DNA from: Ustilago trichophora
Lineage: Eukaryota; Basidiomycota; Ustilaginomycetes; Ustilaginales; Ustilaginaceae
Assembly: GCA_900323505.1 (NCBI GenBank)
Contig: OOIN01000004.1
Coordinates: 1,116,001-1,180,000, forward strand
Direction of reading: 5' to 3'
Length of the DNA: 64,000 nt
Positions 60,053 through 64,000 of this stretch are shown here, piece after piece. Position numbers and translations under genes: made by a program. Below the pieces are notes generated by a model, which saw only the letters and a list, made by a program, of their open reading frames with translations, was not told the DNA's origin and did not search any database. Numbering within the stretch: the stretch's first letter is position 1; each line of letters begins with the position of its first letter.

Positions 60053-61740
60053 GACGATGGCAGCAGCTGGATGAAAAGATGATACTGTGACTGTAGGACG
60101 GAGGTGATGGACAAGTCAAGTGACAAAAGGCCAAGAGAGAGAAATAGAAAGAAGAGCAAATGGTGGGATGGACTACAGTGTACAGTATCTGTGCTTGAGT
60201 GGACAAAAGGCACGAGCGGGAGAGCAGATGCGGTATGCAGCACCAACTACAATTGTACAATACCAAAGACGCCAATTTGAAACGCGTGACTGCTTAGAGA
60301 AGTGCTGCCGCTGCCGCTGCCACCTGGTGCTGGCTCAAAACCGGACTTTTTTTCGAGCGCGACTCGAATTTTGCATCGACGTGATTGCGAGCGTGAGAGA
60401 CGCACCTTTTTCTTCCCCATTCAGCACACTACTCTCCCACTTTTGAGTTTAGACAGTTCCCTCAACCCATGGCTGTCGCTGAGTAGCTATATTATAGATG
60501 CTTGTGCAACTAGGAGTCAACTTTATTCGCTGTCCAACGGCACAAGAGCCAAGGTCGACAAACCAAGGAGAAGCGCGCCAACGGGTAGAAAAGACAATCG
60601 CATAAAGGGCAACCGACTGAGTTGAGAATCCCACAGGCAGACTGCGTACAAAGCTGCAGCTGCCAGTTTCCGAGTGAGAGAGCACGCATATGAGCCCGAT
60701 GAACATGTCAAAGCGACCAATTTGGCCAACTCTGCATACTTTGTGGCTTTAGAACTGATTGCTGGCTGCATTCATCCAAGAGAGCGTCTCTTTGAGCAAG
60801 AGAGGCGGCTATCAAGAATCAAGTCCGACCGAGAGAGAGATGGAGACAGCTAAAGGAAAACAACTAGGCTCGGCGATGTACAAGCTTGGATAGAGGAAAT
60901 GTGCCCGAGGTCTCGACTGAATTGCGCGTGCAGTCTCCGAGCCACGACGCAGTCACGCATATTACTTTTTTAGGACCTCTTTGACACTTTTCCCAGCTCT
61001 ACGCCCCACCTAGCTGCACTTCAATCTGCAATTCTCCTTTCTTAACTTACTGTCTGTCTGCCTTTTGACCGATGCAGTGCTTCGAAACCGCACAGCCGAG
61101 CACGCTTCGGCCCCCTGAACGCCTCTTCTCCTTCCACAAGACCAAGACTCGGAGCAGTTAGCCTCACATCGCAAAGCTGTAATGTACTGTACAAAGAGGT
61201 AGCCGCCTTTGGTTACAGACTGGCGCGAATGCTGTTGCAAAGCCCCGCTCAAGGAATAAATCCCAAAAGGCTGGCTCATGTAGAAGTATGGCAAGTGTCC
61301 ACTTGACAGAATCTTTGCTTGGTGCGTTTCCTATGTGCGTGCCTTGACACAAGGAATGTGATCTCTGGCAATGAAACAAAAAGAAAAAGTCTTAAAGTCA
61401 CAAGAGATGCGTTCCAGATGACGCCGAATAGCTCGTCATCAATTCTCTGCCAGCTTCCCGCTCAATATCAGCCAAGTCGTTTCCGATCCTCCTGATCGTC
61501 TTGCACAAGAGGCTGCTGTCAACGCCTCGACTGAGACAGAGGCACAGACACAGACAGAGCTTCTCGGCAAATCCCTGACCATCGGCTCAAGATCCCTCTT
61601 CACAGCTCGACCGACGGCAATCAAGTCGACAAAGTCCATCGTGCTTGCCTTTCTCGGAGTCGGCGGCGATTCCATCTGCAAGGAGTTGGACGCTTTTATT
61701 AATATTTTCAATTTTGCGCACTTTCTCGCGCTGTCAATTA

Positions 61741-61778
61741 ATGCGACGCGAACACTTCGCGTTTGGTTCGCGTCGCAT
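61741..61778. repeat. 12-bp perfect inverted repeat with ACGCG cores
   Basis: ATGCGACGCGAA (61741-61752) and its exact reverse complement (61767-61778) flank a 14-nt loop. The loop contains another TTCGCGT that can pair with ACGCGAA of the left arm, so two alternative hairpins exist. A 10-bp palindrome ATCACGTGAT lies directly adjacent at 61777-61786. ACGCG is the core of MCB-type cell-cycle promoter elements in fungi; CACGTG is an E-box. Confidence 0.8.
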
Positions 61779-61887
61779 CACGTGATCAGCTGCCTTCCGG
61801 CCTTATTACAAACAAGGTGAATGAAAAATGAAGGAACGAATTGCATTGGCCATGTGCCAAAGCCAAAGCAAAAAACAATCGAGCATT

Positions 61888-64000
61888 TTACGAGCTCGCA
61901 ATCGCCTCGACGACCAGCTCAATCTCTTCCTTGGCGGCACGGGTATCAGTGGAAACAAGGTAGGTGCGTTTAGCTTGGTCAAGCTTGCTTTCGAGAGTTT
62001 GACGCACCTCGAGACAGAGCGAGTGGCTCATGGTGCAGTCTTCGTGATCGTCGCGTATCGAGAGCAGGTGAATTAAGTCGAGCGGAATGATGGTCTTCAG
62101 ACTGCTGTCAGTAGGAGACCTCGTCAGGACCAGCTGCTTCTTGGTCACCCGGTACCAGCGTCTCTTCCACTGCACTGCTCCTTCGACCTGAAGATTGAGC
62201 CATCCCTGAACGAGCGGTGCGCTTGTGTCGTCCTCTTTTAGCACCGCCTCCTTGAGCTTAGCCAATCGGCTCTGCCGGTAGCTTGCCCTTGCTCGTTCCT
62301 GCTCGATCCGCTCGCGTTCCCGTTGCTCTCTGGCTTCAGCCTCGGCTTTCAATTTGGCTTCACGTTCCGCCAGATGCTGAATCTTGAGCTCGTATTCTTG
62401 CTTGATGCGTTGGGCCTCCTGCTCTCGCCACTCTTGCTCTTCTCGGATCCGGTTGGCTCGATCGCACTCGAGCCGGCGCTGCTCTTCCATTGCTCGTCGA
62501 CGTCGCTTCTCGTCGGCCTCAAGCTTGCTGCGCTCGTAAGCATCCAGCTGGTCACGCGCTACTTGCTCTCGCGCCCACTTGGCGCGACGGATCGCTTCGG
62601 CCTCCATCTTGTCCTTGGCGCCGCGCTCCACATTGGCCAGCTCTTCCGCCAACCGCCGCGTTTCGCTCTGGGCTTCGCGCACAGCGACGGTGGCAGCTTT
62701 TTCTGCTGCTTTGGCCCTGGCTTCGGCTTGCGCCAATCGATCGCGAAGATCCTGCATCTCTGCTCCCTCTGCGTCTTTGAGGCTTGCCTGCTCCTTGTCT
62801 ACAACTTTCACCGATGGCTCGATCCACGGCGCTAGAGGATGTGTCATCGAATCGGGTGATTCCATCGCCCCTGTCCATTCCTCTCCATCAGCAGAGTCAT
62901 TCTCGGTCTCTACCGGTGGCGCGGGAAGTTCCTTATCGAAGATTGATGAAGCCGCCACACTTCCCGTTGAGCTCGATGCGGCGCACCGATTATGCTCGAG
63001 TCCTACCGACGCCACTGACTCGCTGCACGATGGCTGCCGGCTGCGAATTTTGCTTGGAGTAGCTGCCTCCGACGCCGGGCGCTCCGCATTGAAAGCTAAA
63101 GTGTTGATGCTGGACGACGGAGCTTGACCGGGCAAGCTCAAGAACGATGCGCGTTGGCTGGCCGCTTCCGCAAACTCCCAGAGGCTCAAAGACTGGATGC
63201 TGCTGCGAATACTCTCGTGGCTTTCTGACGTTCCGGATGCATTACTGAGCGAGGATGCCAACGTGCGCACGTCTTCACTGATCAGGACCGGCTCCTGAAG
63301 TCGGGGCGATCGCGACTCATTTCGTGTCGAAGGAATCGTCTCCGTAAAAAGTGTCCTTGCAGACCTGACATCATCCTCGAGCCTGCTTTTGCTCGAGAGA
63401 CGCGGCGAATTGATGCTTGAAGGGCGTGTAGAAGGGGAGGCGGCGGGCGAGGGTGAGGGTGGGGCAGGAGGAAGGGCAAACGGCGGAGGTGGAGCCAGTG
63501 GTGGGCTGATAGCCAGGCGAGGAGTACGACTTGCCGGCGATCTGAGCAGTGCCTGCTGCTCGGCTCGCAGCTTTTTCATGACTTCATCGCGAATGGCTTC
63601 GTCGACACGGATGCGCTCTCGTTCGTCCGAGAGACGCTTACGTTCGTCTGCGGATAGCCATTCTCGCGGGCTGCGTGTAGTCTCGGGATCAGTTTGCTTG
63701 CGTAGCTGGATCGGCTTCTGCAAGGCCTGCCCCGTTGAAGAGGTCGCAATCGGTGTCGAGGAAGAGCGAAAGGGGATTTTGCTTCCTTTGGAAGCATCTG
63801 CGCAAGCTGACAATGGTGGGAGTCCAGTCTTGGGCGGAGGCACCGGTGCGAAATCGGCGCTATCGATCTCTGCGTTCTGCTGAGGTGCTTCGACTACTGA
63901 CTCGAGATCAATGACAATACCAGGATGGTCCCGTTCTGATAATTTGGCGAACAGGGAAGAGTGGAAGGACTTGGCGCGGGAGGTGACTGGAGTGGAGAGC
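61888..64000 (-). CDS. Coiled-coil protein with C-terminal PH domain (partial, 5' end beyond the window)
   Basis: The frame is open from the right edge to the stop at 61888, giving at least 704 residues without the start; the first internal start-like codon at 63843 is only a GTG, so the true ATG is outside. Order: a Ser/Pro-rich disordered region with SPREWLSADERKRL; an Arg/Glu-rich helix; a long disordered middle; a long coiled coil (about 150 residues, Ala/Glu/Arg-rich, from the AEARAKAAEKAA region to RIEQERARASYRQ); and a PH domain in the last 110 residues (LVQGWLNLQVEGAVQWKRRWYRV, ending in AAKEEIELVVEAIAS). It probably associates with membrane phosphoinositides and may scaffold at the cortex. 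No named ortholog recognised. Confidence 0.85.
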   Translation of the reverse strand, partial: LSTPVTSRAKSFHSSLFAKLSERDHPGIVIDLESVVEAPQQNAEIDSADFAPVPPPKTGLPPLSACADASKGSKIPFRSSSTPIATSSTGQALQKPIQLRKQTDPETTRSPREWLSADERKRLSDERERIRVDEAIRDEVMKKLRAEQQALLRSPASRTPRLAISPPLAPPPPFALPPAPPSPSPAASPSTRPSSINSPRLSSKSRLEDDVRSARTLFTETIPSTRNESRSPRLQEPVLISEDVRTLASSLSNASGTSESHESIRSSIQSLSLWEFAEAASQRASFLSLPGQAPSSSINTLAFNAERPASEAATPSKIRSRQPSCSESVASVGLEHNRCAASSSTGSVAASSIFDKELPAPPVETENDSADGEEWTGAMESPDSMTHPLAPWIEPSVKVVDKEQASLKDAEGAEMQDLRDRLAQAEARAKAAEKAATVAVREAQSETRRLAEELANVERGAKDKMEAEAIRRAKWAREQVARDQLDAYERSKLEADEKRRRRAMEEQRRLECDRANRIREEQEWREQEAQRIKQEYELKIQHLAEREAKLKAEAEAREQRERERIEQERARASYRQSRLAKLKEAVLKEDDTSAPLVQGWLNLQVEGAVQWKRRWYRVTKKQLVLTRSPTDSSLKTIIPLDLIHLLSIRDDHEDCTMSHSLCLEVRQTLESKLDQAKRTYLVSTDTRAAKEEIELVVEAIASS

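Larger units (their letters stand above)
59787..61887. other. Intergenic region upstream of the forkhead gene
   Basis: A 2.1-kb region. Proximal part: forkhead promoter with a (GATGGT)4 minisatellite and a palindrome half-site near 60180. Middle: no supported gene. Distal part: a half-site TACTGTACA (61184-61192), an ATG-less coding-like plus-strand frame (61422-61820), and the 12-bp inverted repeat at 61741-61778 next to ATCACGTGAT. An intronic or degraded gene in the distal part cannot be excluded. Confidence 0.45.

Overview
The window is nuclear DNA of a fungus, most likely a smut fungus or close relative (Ustilaginomycotina). The reasons are: large, mostly single-exon genes with long Ser/Ala/Pro/Gln-rich disordered stretches; few and short introns (three places where splicing is clearly needed among 19 genes); fungal-only families (Zn2Cys6 factor, Rsc7, Bem3, Rom2, phospholipase B); and protein sequences of basidiomycete style. 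The species cannot be fixed from sequence alone. I see no rRNA, tRNA, CRISPR, plasmid, viral or intact transposon sequence.

Layout, left to right: a 2.7 kb upstream region with a TG microsatellite; a Zn2Cys6 transcription factor (+); an uncharacterised protein with a possible calponin-homology-like segment (-); an Rsc7/Npl6 chromatin-remodeller subunit (-); a small BTB/Skp1-like protein (+); a NudC-type CS-domain protein with a C-terminal membrane anchor (-); a 2.35 kb intergenic region rich in simple repeats and palindromes; the Bem3-type PX-PH-RhoGAP (+); a membrane-anchored YjbQ-family protein (+); PRMT5/Skb1/Hsl7 (-); Spt2 (+); the N-acetyltransferase Naa50 (-); the Rho1 GEF Rom2 (+); Vps15 (+); a secreted/GPI phospholipase B (-); Arp3 (+); an ethanolamine/choline phosphotransferase (-); the mitochondrial ferredoxin reductase Arh1 (+); a mitochondrial class-III aminotransferase (-); a giant forkhead factor (-); a 2.1 kb intergenic region; and a coiled-coil/PH-domain protein cut by the right edge (-).

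The genes do not form a pathway cluster. Several nevertheless act in polarity, cytoskeleton and phosphoinositide trafficking (Bem3, Rom2, PRMT5/Skb1, Arp3, Vps15, the CS and PH proteins), and two act in phospholipid metabolism. Chromatin and transcription are represented by Rsc7, Spt2, the forkhead and the Zn2Cys6 factors.

The most striking unexplained signal is a 12-bp perfect palindrome, TACTGTACAGTA. It recurs five times exactly, with several near or half copies, and all copies I found are outside genes; they are concentrated upstream of BEM3. Other points worth a check are a 12-bp inverted repeat with ACGCG cores beside ATCACGTGAT at 61741-61788, an ATG-less coding-like frame overlapping it, and the unusual architectures of the YjbQ and CS-domain proteins. 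Many long open frames on the opposite strand of real genes are codon-bias shadows and were left out.
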